DNA of 57,785 nucleotides from CAYMEV01 sp964389675 [NCBI: uncultured Candidatus Sumerlaeota bacterium]. Its GTDB lineage: Bacteria > CAYMEV01. The notes below the pieces were generated by a model. The model did not search any database. It had not been told where the DNA came from and saw only the letters and a list, made by a program, of their open reading frames with translations. Location: NCBI GenBank assembly GCA_964389675.1, contig CAYMEV010000022.1, positions 1-57,785 of the forward strand, given 5' to 3'. The stretch's first letter is position 1. The number at the start of each line of letters is the position of its first letter. Below, one piece after another: positions 1-7,051 of the stretch. The position numbers and the translations under genes were made by a program.

Positions 1-14
1 CTTCTTTTTCAAAT

Positions 15-461
15 TTAAGCTAATTTTGTGTCCAAGATAATTGGTGGCAGTATATCATTATAGCATATTATCAGATCATATGGATTAGCATTTTTATACC
101 TTTCAAAGATAGTGGGGACCGCATTATCTAGTACAATATCCCCAAAAAAAGATTTATATCCAACAAGAAGCCCTACAGGGATACATTCTATTTGTAATGA
201 TTCAACATACATTTTTTTGAAATCTTTTAATATCATTTTTATCTGATCTGATATTTCTTCAGCTTTAATACCCAAATAATATATAATATCAGATTCACTT
301 TTGATAACCATGATTTGATCAAGTTCTATTTTGCAATCATCAATAATTTTCTGATAATTTGTTAGAGTCTGTTTATCTTCATAATGCATACAACCTGTAA
401 ATATAATTATAAATAAAATCATCATGCTTTTTATGTTTATACAATTCCTAGTATCTACCAT
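15..461 (-). CDS. putative lipoprotein of unknown function
   Basis: Unrecognised small protein of about 148 residues. With the start at 461 the N-terminus has basic residues (R, K), a hydrophobic stretch MMILFIIIF and the lipobox FTGC, so I infer an outer or inner membrane lipoprotein. A longer reading from 536 is possible, but the DNA between 484 and 536 also reads well in another frame (see the remnant at 484-654), and the longer form would bury the lipobox at residue 49. ATGs at 425 and 422 are further candidates; none has a good ribosome binding site. The mature part is mixed alpha/beta in appearance with no motif I recognise. The region is AT-rich compared with the rest of the window. 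Confidence 0.5.
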   Translation of the reverse strand: MVDTRNCINIKSMMILFIIIFTGCMHYEDKQTLTNYQKIIDDCKIELDQIMVIKSESDIIYYLGIKAEEISDQIKMILKDFKKMYVESLQIECIPVGLLVGYKSFFGDIVLDNAVPTIFERYKNANPYDLIICYNDILPPIILDTKLA

Positions 462-483
462 TAAATTCAATAATGTTAAGATT

Positions 484-654
484 TTAGTAAACATAAATAA
501 TCTGGTTGGATTTTTCCATTGCTGCTGGAAGTTCATTAAAGGCAGGAAAACGAAACATGGCTAATACGCGAAAATTCATAAAGTAGAAACTTGAAATATC
601 ATTTATCTGTATTTCTTTGATATTTAAACCTCCAATAGTCTTAACATATATTGA
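484..654 (-). pseudogene. candidate coding remnant, no proper start
   Basis: An open stretch of 56 sense codons ending in TAA on the minus strand, without an ATG near its beginning. Its translation looks protein-like and includes FRVLAMFRFPAFNELPAAME. A perfect GGAGG lies inside the open frame, but no ATG, GTG or TTG follows it at a useful distance. An internal ATG at 579 would give only 31 residues. I read it as the C-terminal piece of a decayed gene; I do not recognise the family. A real short peptide is the alternative. Confidence 0.3.
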
Positions 655-790
655 TTAGCAATATAATAGATGATACATTAGTGCAGAAAATAACGCAGAA
701 ATCTTTAAAGATACATCCCATGTAGACCAACAAAGAATATATCCTTACAATTTAGCTTTTTTTCCTTTTGAGGAATATATACATAATATT

Positions 791-1468
791 TTACCGTCCC
801 TCATGCTGAAAACAGCAATAAATTCTAATATCCCAAAATAGTGCACACGCTAAGTCGCCCAGACCGCCTCCCTCAACAGAGCCCATATTCTGATAGGTAC
901 AGCTCTCACATCTACTATTTGCACCAATAAGGTACATGCAGTATGGCATACCTGTATCACCCTGGCATATTGATGATTGGTCATCTGTATAGTTTTGCCT
1001 TCTATACAAGCAGGGTCCTCTTACAATCCATATATCGTTACAATCAGGAGGACAAGCTCCACTTTGATCCAATACATTTTCTCTATGACCTAAAGGAGGG
1101 CCATTAGAAAGATTTTCCTTGTGTATCATTGCTGCATTAAAAAAATTTTCATCTGCCTGAGTTAAACCATTGTCTTTTTCTATTACTTCAGAAGATGTAC
1201 TAGCAACAATAGCATCACTTGGAGTGAATGGACCGCTGCTCTCTCTAAAAATTGTATTGTACGATATATTTACAGAAAATATGTCTTTGGATAAATCAAC
1301 AGAGATGGCATTTGAAGATAGCGTGTAAAATTTGTTGATCTGATTTCGTTCAGATACTAAAAGTTGTTCTTTGCTTATCAGGAGATGTTTAGTCTGGGCG
1401 TTGGATCTGGTGGGAAAAGTAAACAAAAGGCAGATAAATAGTAGAAAGGCATGTTTGCATGTTTGCAT
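791..1468 (-). CDS. secreted cysteine-rich protein, start codon in octamer repeats
   Basis: A 225-residue protein with a signal peptide: hydrophobic core AFLLFICLLFTF followed by a cleavage-like site SNA/Q. The C-terminal half is rich in cysteine (about ten, including CPPDC, CESC and a CC pair), so a disulfide-bonded exported protein is likely. No family recognised. The only ATG in this frame is 1468, which sits inside a run of ATGCAAAC octamers. The good ribosome binding site (GAAAGGAG, about 1493-1500) is ideally spaced for an ATG at 1484, which is in another frame and stops after 31 codons. Expression therefore probably depends on repeat number. The gene is alone, with remnants on both sides. 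Confidence 0.6.
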   Translation of the reverse strand: MQTCKHAFLLFICLLFTFPTRSNAQTKHLLISKEQLLVSERNQINKFYTLSSNAISVDLSKDIFSVNISYNTIFRESSGPFTPSDAIVASTSSEVIEKDNGLTQADENFFNAAMIHKENLSNGPPLGHRENVLDQSGACPPDCNDIWIVRGPCLYRRQNYTDDQSSICQGDTGMPYCMYLIGANSRCESCTYQNMGSVEGGGLGDLACALFWDIRIYCCFQHEGR

Positions 1469-1484
1469 GTTTGCATGTTTGCAT
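1449..1484 (-). repeat. octanucleotide tandem repeat (ATGCAAAC) x4.5 at a start codon
   Basis: Read on the minus strand, four perfect copies of ATGCAAAC are followed by ATGC. Each copy contains an ATG, giving starts at 1484, 1476, 1468, 1460 and 1452 in all three frames. Only 1468 opens the long signal-peptide-bearing frame. Gain of one unit, or loss of two, would put the well-spaced ATG at 1484 in frame with the long ORF. This is the geometry of a translational phase-variation locus, although 4.5 copies is few. Confidence 0.85.
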
Positions 1485-1499
1485 TATCATAACTCCTTT

Positions 1500-1984
1500 C
1501 AATGAAATATTACATTTTATTCTATCATAAAAAGCAGTTATGTCAAGAATTATTAGAACAAATGATTATGCATAGAAAATTTCCTGTAAAACATAAAAGA
1601 AACCTACAAATTTGAATTAAATGCATTCAGAAGAATTACAGGCCTGTTTGTCTATGGGCAGAAACTTGCAGGATTATATGTCCGGGCCGGTCTTACACCT
1701 GTGATATCAGGGCTTCACAATGGCTATACCATGGGAGCGTTCTCACTTGAAAAAGAGCCATAAGAATGCTGTAAATTTAAATAAAGACAGGGCTTGAAAA
1801 CGATATTTTTTTCTTGTTTTCCGGCCTGTATTAAAAATTGATAATCTTTAAGCCTTTAATTTGAGTATAGTAAAATCCCTGAATAAAAATAATCAAATTC
1901 TATGCTATGAGCAGGATATATTTTGAATTTAATCCATAAATAATCTATTATGTTTAGAGTCAAGGTTATATCTGGAGGGTATAT
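1500..1984. other. 485-base region without an intact gene
   Basis: Between the secreted protein and the methyltransferase. It holds the coding remnant at 1590-1763 and an imperfect inverted repeat at 1787-1829 (arms ACAGG plus GAAAAC against GTTTTC plus CCTGT, with a T-rich loop). The sequence after the repeat is A-rich, not a T run on the plus strand, so I do not call it a terminator. No convincing promoter was picked out, but the methyltransferase has a strong GGAGGG ribosome site at its end. Confidence 0.5.
1590..1763 (+). pseudogene. candidate C-terminal gene remnant
   Basis: A stop-to-stop frame of 57 codons ending in TAA, with no start codon near its beginning. The translation looks like folded protein, for example GLFVYGQKLAGLYVRAGLTP, and the DNA is richer in GC than the flanks. 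I do not recognise the family. It may be the tail of a gene whose front half was lost when the methyltransferase region was acquired or rearranged. Confidence 0.35.
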
Positions 1985-2920
1985 ATGCCTGAAAAAAAGA
2001 GGGCACCGAGAAACAGGACACTGCTGCTGACATATGAGGAAAGGGACAGCCTTCAAAAGAAGATATGTCATGCTGATAAGCCATTGAAAACACAATATAT
2101 CAGGGACAGGATATTTAATGATGACCTTTTTTCAGTTATGGGAAAATTCCCTGATAAGTTTGCTGACCTTATTATTATCGACCCACCTTATAACCTGAGC
2201 AAGAATTTCCATGGCATCAAGTTCAGCCGGTCTGATAATGCCGAGTATCTAAAATATGTAGAAAGCTGGCTTCCAAAAATTGCAGGCATGCTGAAGGATG
2301 ATGGAAGCCTCTATGTCTGTTGTGACTGGGAAAGCAGTACAGCCATTTATCAGGTCTTGAGCAGGCATCTTATCATAAGAAACAGGATAACCTGGCAGAG
2401 AGAAAAGGGAAGAGGGGCAAAGGCAAACTGGAAGAACTGCACAGAGGATATCTGGTTTGCAACAGCCTCTGACAAGTATTATTTTGATATTGATTCAGTC
2501 ATGATAAAAAGAAGGGTCATTGCCCCCTACAGGGAAAATGGAAAGCCAAAGGGATGGCAGGAAACGGATAAGGGTAATTTCAGGCTCACCCATCCTTCCA
2601 ATTTTTGGGATGATATAACTGTGCCATTCTGGTCAATGAGAGAAAATACAGACCATCCTGCCCAGAAGCCTGAAAAACTTATGGCAAAGCTTATACTTGC
2701 AAGCTGTCCTGAGGGTGGCCTTGTCTTTGACCCCTTTTCAGGGTCAGGCACTTCTCTTGTAGCTGCAAAAAAGCTGGGCAGGAGCTATTGCGGTATTGAA
2801 ATAAACACGGAATACTGCCTGTGGGCACAGAAAAGGATTGATATTGCAGAGCAAAACAGGGAAATACAGGGTTATGATGGAGGTATCTTCTGGGAGAGAA
2901 ACTCGAAAAAAAACGGATAA
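1985..2920 (+). CDS. site-specific DNA methyltransferase, beta-class (DPPY)
   Basis: A 311-residue S-adenosylmethionine-dependent DNA methyltransferase of the N6-adenine/N4-cytosine type. Catalytic motif IV, DPPYN, lies near residue 66, and the cofactor-binding motif I, DPFSGSGT, near residue 250. Motif IV before motif I defines the beta class, as in HinfI- and CcrM-like enzymes. Start is supported by GGAGGG six bases upstream of the ATG. No restriction endonuclease gene is adjacent: the 5' side holds only remnants and the 3' neighbour is a convergent phosphotransferase. It is thus an orphan methyltransferase or the surviving half of a restriction-modification pair. Recognition sequence cannot be told from here. 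Confidence 0.9.
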   Translation: MPEKKRAPRNRTLLLTYEERDSLQKKICHADKPLKTQYIRDRIFNDDLFSVMGKFPDKFADLIIIDPPYNLSKNFHGIKFSRSDNAEYLKYVESWLPKIAGMLKDDGSLYVCCDWESSTAIYQVLSRHLIIRNRITWQREKGRGAKANWKNCTEDIWFATASDKYYFDIDSVMIKRRVIAPYRENGKPKGWQETDKGNFRLTHPSNFWDDITVPFWSMRENTDHPAQKPEKLMAKLILASCPEGGLVFDPFSGSGTSLVAAKKLGRSYCGIEINTEYCLWAQKRIDIAEQNREIQGYDGGIFWERNSKKNG

Positions 2921-2936
2921 GGAAGCCAAATTTATT

Positions 2937-3968
2937 TTACTGTCTGGCCTGCAATTCATGCATGTCGCTTAAATGCAGCTTGATCAGTTTTTCATAGTAA
3001 TCCATGCTCTCTTCTGCATCATCATCTTCGCATTTAATTACAAAGTTTGCCAGCATAAGAACCCTGCCAATAAAAAAGGCCTCTATTTCCCCTGGATATT
3101 TTACCGGCCATTTTCTCAGAGAGGAATAGCCTTCCTGAAAAGCCCTGTAAAACACTTTCCGCTTCTTATTCTTACTTATATACCATAAGGCAATGGCAAT
3201 ATCCTGTACCGGATATCCCCACATAGCATCTTCAAAATCAAGTGCATAGAATTTCCCCTGATGAACCTTAATATTATCCAGGTGAAAGTCTCCGTGCAGG
3301 ATGATTGGTTTTTCCGTGTTTTCACTGTTATAAAGATCTGCCAGGGCACTTTTTACGATCTCTACACCCTGTTTAAAGAGCTTTCTTCTATTACCGGACA
3401 TATACTCTTCATATTTTTTGCTGAAAATTTCTTCAGGATCCCAGTAAAAAACCCTGTCCCATTTCATTAAAACACTATAGATTTCAGCAGAAGGATGAGA
3501 TTTTTGGAGAAGCTGTTCAGATAAATTATGGATTTTAGCCAGCTTTTTTCCCCAGCTATAGCAATTTTTAATACTGATCTTCCGGGAGAAATTTCTCCCA
3601 TGAAGCCATTCATAAATCATACAGTACCTGGGTTCATCAAGAAAATCAGCATCAACCTCTATTACCAGTTCCTTTTTTCTCGTTTCAACAGGTTTTAAGG
3701 CATTAAAATCAGCAAGTTTGTGAAGCTCAGAAAGCCATGTGTTTGAAGCCTGGAGCTCTGGCAGATTGTGATCACCCGGCCTTGCAATCTTCATAATATA
3801 TTTCTCACCGGATTTTGTTGTTATTGAATACATTACATTGCTGTGTTCTGCATAAAACCTGACTATATCAACATCCAGGTCATAATTCAAAAGTGCTTTT
3901 TCTACGATTTTTTTTAATCTTTTAAGCTTGGTTCTTCTTGATACATTATTAAATTGTTTTAATTCCAT
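2937..3968 (-). CDS. phosphotransferase family protein (APH/SrkA-like kinase fold)
   Basis: About 343 residues with the aminoglycoside phosphotransferase/choline kinase fold (PF01636). The catalytic loop HGDFHLDN and the metal-binding DFEDAMWG are intact, and an N-terminal nucleotide-binding lobe with KYIMKIARPG carries the conserved lysine. Members phosphorylate small molecules or proteins; the general shape recalls the stress kinase SrkA and homoserine-kinase-like proteins, but the substrate cannot be inferred. I take Met6 of the longest frame (3968) because AAAGGAAGG directly precedes it; the upstream ATG at 3983 lacks such a site. It converges on the methyltransferase gene, 17 bases apart. 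Confidence 0.8.
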   Translation of the reverse strand: MELKQFNNVSRRTKLKRLKKIVEKALLNYDLDVDIVRFYAEHSNVMYSITTKSGEKYIMKIARPGDHNLPELQASNTWLSELHKLADFNALKPVETRKKELVIEVDADFLDEPRYCMIYEWLHGRNFSRKISIKNCYSWGKKLAKIHNLSEQLLQKSHPSAEIYSVLMKWDRVFYWDPEEIFSKKYEEYMSGNRRKLFKQGVEIVKSALADLYNSENTEKPIILHGDFHLDNIKVHQGKFYALDFEDAMWGYPVQDIAIALWYISKNKKRKVFYRAFQEGYSSLRKWPVKYPGEIEAFFIGRVLMLANFVIKCEDDDAEESMDYYEKLIKLHLSDMHELQARQ

Positions 3969-4158
3969 TATCCTTCCTTTCATTTAGCCTCAGATAAACA
4001 AAGCGGCTATTCCGTTTTTTTCAGGTAGAAACCATATAGGAAAGCGGATAAACATCAAGGCTTTGATTCACAGAGGGATTTTATGACTTATAATAATATT
4101 CAGGCAATTTATCAAGTGGCTGGAAGTAGATTTTAGTGCCATATGTATCTGCTCTTTT

Positions 4159-4605
4159 TCACTTATTCAACTCCTCTTTTACCTGTTTTTCCACATAGGC
4201 AAAGGGCAGTTCCTTATTTTCTGCTCCCAGGCTTACAAATGCCTTGGTTAAGTTTTGAGTTGTAGATTCTAATTTTAGCATAAACTCATTATAGATAGCC
4301 TCCCGTTTAGGATCGGTTTCTTCTTTTCCATAAAACAAATTTATTAGATCTTCTATCATCTGATCCATTGCCCACAGTCTCAAATGCAGAAGCTCATGGA
4401 TAATAACCTCTTCATAGTTGCTGACTGACCGGTTAAAGTCATTAAGCAGTAAAATAGCCTGCTGATTACTGTCATCAATCTTAATATCGCCTGATTTCCG
4501 CCACTTCTGACCAACCAGCTGAAGCTTGATATCATAGTCCTGCAGCCTTAAAATCTTCTGCCATTTTCTTAAAATTCCTTCTGCTTTTTTATAGTCTATC
4601 TTCAT
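4159..4605 (-). CDS. small HExxH zincin-like protein
   Basis: A 148-residue soluble protein with the zinc-protease signature HELLH at residues 70-74, inside the helix EEVIIHELLHLRLW. The N-terminal part (LRLQDYDIKLQL and a following beta-rich segment) resembles the compact prodomain-free zincins such as the SprT or WSS1-like minimal metallopeptidases, but a third zinc ligand is not obvious. The C-terminal third is helical and charged. AAAGGGAG lies 3-4 bases before the ATG. It stands alone between two gene-poor stretches, 175 bases from the phosphotransferase and 466 bases from the next plus-strand gene. Function unknown; a protease or an inactive zinc-binding protein are both possible. Confidence 0.65.
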   Translation of the reverse strand: MKIDYKKAEGILRKWQKILRLQDYDIKLQLVGQKWRKSGDIKIDDSNQQAILLLNDFNRSVSNYEEVIIHELLHLRLWAMDQMIEDLINLFYGKEETDPKREAIYNEFMLKLESTTQNLTKAFVSLGAENKELPFAYVEKQVKEELNK

Positions 4606-5071
4606 ATTCTCCCTTTCTTCAGCATTAAGACATAGAGCAGACGGAAAAGAAAATCAACTTTCGTGCCCTGTCCTTAAATTTTATAAAATTGCTCCAGAAT
4701 ATCAAAATACTGATAATATTTTATCAACATCTTAGAAAACCCTAATAATTTTAAGCAATATTAATTTAAGAATCTACATATTTCTTTTCAAACCGATCAT
4801 TATACAGCATTTTTACCCTGTTTTAAGGCAAAAATTGCAATAGATTCTGAAAAATGTTATATATTCTTCAACTCTATATAATGCTTTAATTCAATTATAT
4901 GCTGATTATACTGTAAATTGGTCTATAGCAGAAAAATTTATGAAAATCAATGCACGGAGTCTCAGGGGAATTATATTTATGAATTAGGAGATATCGCAGG
5001 TCATTTAATTTCTGGATTATTTATGCGGACTGAATAAAAATAAAAAGATGATACTGAAAAGGATGTGAGAT
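4606..5071. other. 466-base AT-rich region between divergent genes
   Basis: Separates the minus-strand HExxH gene from the plus-strand TPR/CFI-box gene, so it must hold two divergent promoters, but I could not pick reliable -35/-10 pairs from the uniformly AT-rich sequence. A weak stop-to-stop frame of about 43 codons ends at 5037 (includes YELGDIAGHLISGLFMRTE); I do not consider it a gene. No repeats or strong hairpins seen. Confidence 0.5.
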
Positions 5072-6043
5072 ATGGAAGATTTAAATTTTTTGATGATGCT
5101 GTTTCCATTTATTTTTGGTTTTCAGACGAGGATCCCCCCCAATGCAGCATCTCAGGTAACCCATGCAGTAACTTGGCTTGCAAAGGCAGAGAGATTTTAC
5201 GGAATGAACAGCCTTAAGCTGATACCATTCCTGTATGAGCTCAGCTACAGGATGATCCAGTACGGGCCTGACAATTATAAAGGGGCACTTCCCTTACTCG
5301 AGCGTGCTTATAATATACAAAGCGAAAAAGGGACCAGTCAGAAGCAGGGCATTGCAATTGCAATGGCAAGGCTTGGAGAATGCCTGATCTTTACTGGAGA
5401 CACCGTCCGTGCTGGAGACCTGCTGAATAGGGCAGAAAAAATGATGGATGATATTCCTGAAATTGAGGAGCATTTCAGAGGATTGGTACTAACTGATATT
5501 GCTTTTTGTGAAATAGTCAAATCAAATCCCGGGGCAGACCCTCTGATGATCAAACTTCAGATCTCGGCAAACCCTGTTCCTGTCGTATCTCTGCCTTTAT
5601 CAGCTGTAGAGAAGGCCAAAAAGGCAATTGAAATATATAATATTGTGCAGAGCAGGAAATATGGCGAGAGTACCTATAAGCCAGCCAGCCATTTTCAATA
5701 TACTGCAATGATCAGAGCTTTCAACCTTGAGGAGAGTATGAAGGGCGTTTTTGACAGAGCGCTTAAAAGCCTTAGAGAACCTTCATCAGGCGGAGTACAG
5801 AGACAGGGCTGTTTTGTCGCCACAGCTGTTTACGGTTCTTATGACTGTGATGAAGTACTGCTTTTAAGGCGGTTCAGGGATGAAAAACTGCAGAAGAGCT
5901 TTTTAGGCCGTCTTTTTATTTCTGTATATTATAAAGCTGGGCCTTTTTTAGCCGGTATGGCATCAAAAAAGCCCTTAATAAAGCAGCTATTCCGTCTGAT
6001 GCTTGATTTTGCAGTTAGAAACTGCAACTGGCTTTTGGGCTGA
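5072..6043 (+). CDS. TPR-like protein with C-terminal CFI-box domain
   Basis: A 323-residue protein. The first two thirds are alpha-helical with tetratricopeptide-like hairpins (KGALPLLERAYNIQSEKG, ARLGECLIFTGDTVRAGDL). The last 80 residues carry the CFI-box C-terminal module: CFVATAVYGSYDCDEVLLL, then RRFRDEKL and two hydrophobic segments. This module is known from diverse bacterial proteins with otherwise unrelated N-terminal parts and is of uncertain function; the hydrophobic helices suggest membrane attachment. There is no signal peptide, though the extreme N-terminus LNFLMMLFPFIFGF is hydrophobic. Ribosome site is weak (AAGGATGTGAG). A C7 tract occurs at 5134-5140 near the start. It appears monocistronic, ended by the hairpin at 6051. 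Confidence 0.7.
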   Translation: MEDLNFLMMLFPFIFGFQTRIPPNAASQVTHAVTWLAKAERFYGMNSLKLIPFLYELSYRMIQYGPDNYKGALPLLERAYNIQSEKGTSQKQGIAIAMARLGECLIFTGDTVRAGDLLNRAEKMMDDIPEIEEHFRGLVLTDIAFCEIVKSNPGADPLMIKLQISANPVPVVSLPLSAVEKAKKAIEIYNIVQSRKYGESTYKPASHFQYTAMIRAFNLEESMKGVFDRALKSLREPSSGGVQRQGCFVATAVYGSYDCDEVLLLRRFRDEKLQKSFLGRLFISVYYKAGPFLAGMASKKPLIKQLFRLMLDFAVRNCNWLLG

Positions 6044-6050
6044 AAAACTG

Positions 6051-6072
6051 CCGGTTTTCAAAAAAAAACCGG
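6051..6072 (+). terminator. likely factor-independent terminator after the CFI-box gene
   Basis: Eight-base perfect stem CCGGTTTT/AAAACCGG with a short A-rich loop, eight bases after the stop codon at 6043, followed by TTTC. The T run is short, so efficiency is uncertain. Confidence 0.5.
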
Positions 6073-6207
6073 TTTCAAGATCGCGATATATTGCAAACAG
6101 CCTGTATTAATGCCAGATACCGCGAAAAAGGAAAAACCGGAAACACTCTACTCAGTATATTGTTAAAGCATTGAAAACAGCCTTTTTTTTGCTTAAAAAA
6201 TTAATCT

Positions 6208-6235
6208 TTGAATATATTGGAATTACAGATAAAAT
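6208..6235 (+). promoter_or_regulatory. candidate sigma-70-type promoter for the nitroreductase-clpB operon
   Basis: TTGAAT (6208-6213), a 16-base spacer and TAAAAT (6230-6235), about 33 bases before the ATG at 6269. The site is plausible but the surroundings are AT-rich. Confidence 0.35.
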
Positions 6236-6268
6236 AAAAATCAAATTATTAAGAGAGAGGTTCTTATT

Positions 6269-7036
6269 ATGGATAAAATTAAGAAATACAGGAATTTCAT
6301 GAAGTCTAATCTCGGAGGCATGCTTGCCATAGAGACGGAAGTTGATGTTTCAGACCAGCAGAAGGGGCTTCCCAGGCCTGCTCTGCAGAAACCCTATCCC
6401 GAAGACAGCAGGATCATACCGCTGCCTGATTTTGAAGACATACTGCTAAACAGGGACAATATAATTGATATAATAAAAAATAGGCGTTCTCACAGGAAGT
6501 TTAACGGTGAGCCTGTTACATTTAAGGAGCTGTCCTACCTCCTGTGGGCTACACAGGGCCTCCACAGGGTGATTGACAATGATTATGCTTCGCTCCGTTC
6601 TGTCCCATCCGCAGGGGCAAGGCACCCCTTTGAGACATACCTTGTTATAAACAATGTAGATGATCTGGAATGCGGCCTTTACAGGTATCTCCCATTTGAT
6701 AAATCTCTCTTATGGATGGGCAGGATCGAAGACCTTGAGGATAAGCTTGACAAAGCTACCTTAGGTCAGGTGTTTGTCGCAAAAAGCGCTGTAGTTTTTA
6801 TATGGAGCTGTATTCCGTACAGAAATGAATGGAGATATAATATTGGAGGCCATAAGCCCATGCTTATTGATGCAGGGCATGTATGCCAGAACCTCTATCT
6901 TGCCTGTGAAAGCATAAAGTGCGGGACATGCGCTATTGCCGCATATAACCAGATGCTTATTGACCACCTTATCGGTGTGGACGGTGAGGATGAATTTGTC
7001 GTATACCTGTCTCCTGTCGGCAGGATAGATATTTAG
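6269..7036 (+). CDS. SagB/ThcOx-family FMN nitroreductase
   Basis: A 255-residue flavoprotein-type oxidoreductase. It carries the nitroreductase entry motif RRSHRKF and the SagB-type middle SVPSAGARHPFETYLVI, followed by GLYRY and a C-terminal DAGHVCQNLYL and SPVG, the usual landmarks of the SagB/ThcOx branch. Family members use FMN; in azole-containing peptide pathways SagB dehydrogenates azolines, but many stand-alone homologues have unknown substrates. No cyclodehydratase gene is seen nearby, so a RiPP role is not supported here. Ribosome site GAGAGG lies nine bases before the ATG. The stop codon is 15 bases from the clpB start, whose ribosome site fills the gap, so the two are co-transcribed. 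Confidence 0.88.
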   Translation: MDKIKKYRNFMKSNLGGMLAIETEVDVSDQQKGLPRPALQKPYPEDSRIIPLPDFEDILLNRDNIIDIIKNRRSHRKFNGEPVTFKELSYLLWATQGLHRVIDNDYASLRSVPSAGARHPFETYLVINNVDDLECGLYRYLPFDKSLLWMGRIEDLEDKLDKATLGQVFVAKSAVVFIWSCIPYRNEWRYNIGGHKPMLIDAGHVCQNLYLACESIKCGTCAIAAYNQMLIDHLIGVDGEDEFVVYLSPVGRIDI

Positions 7037-7051
7037 AAAGGAGCTGGAGGC

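Noticed and set aside
15-536. Longer start of the first lipoprotein at 536
   Set aside because: It would put the lipobox at residue 49 and overlaps a region that reads better in another frame.
1856-2095. Minus-strand frame over the methyltransferase start
   Set aside because: Lies opposite a strong methyltransferase gene and its leader; no ribosome site or family.
6269-7036. A thiazole/oxazole RiPP cluster around the SagB-like gene
   Set aside because: No cyclodehydratase, docking protein or precursor near it; neighbours are clpB and a CFI-box gene.
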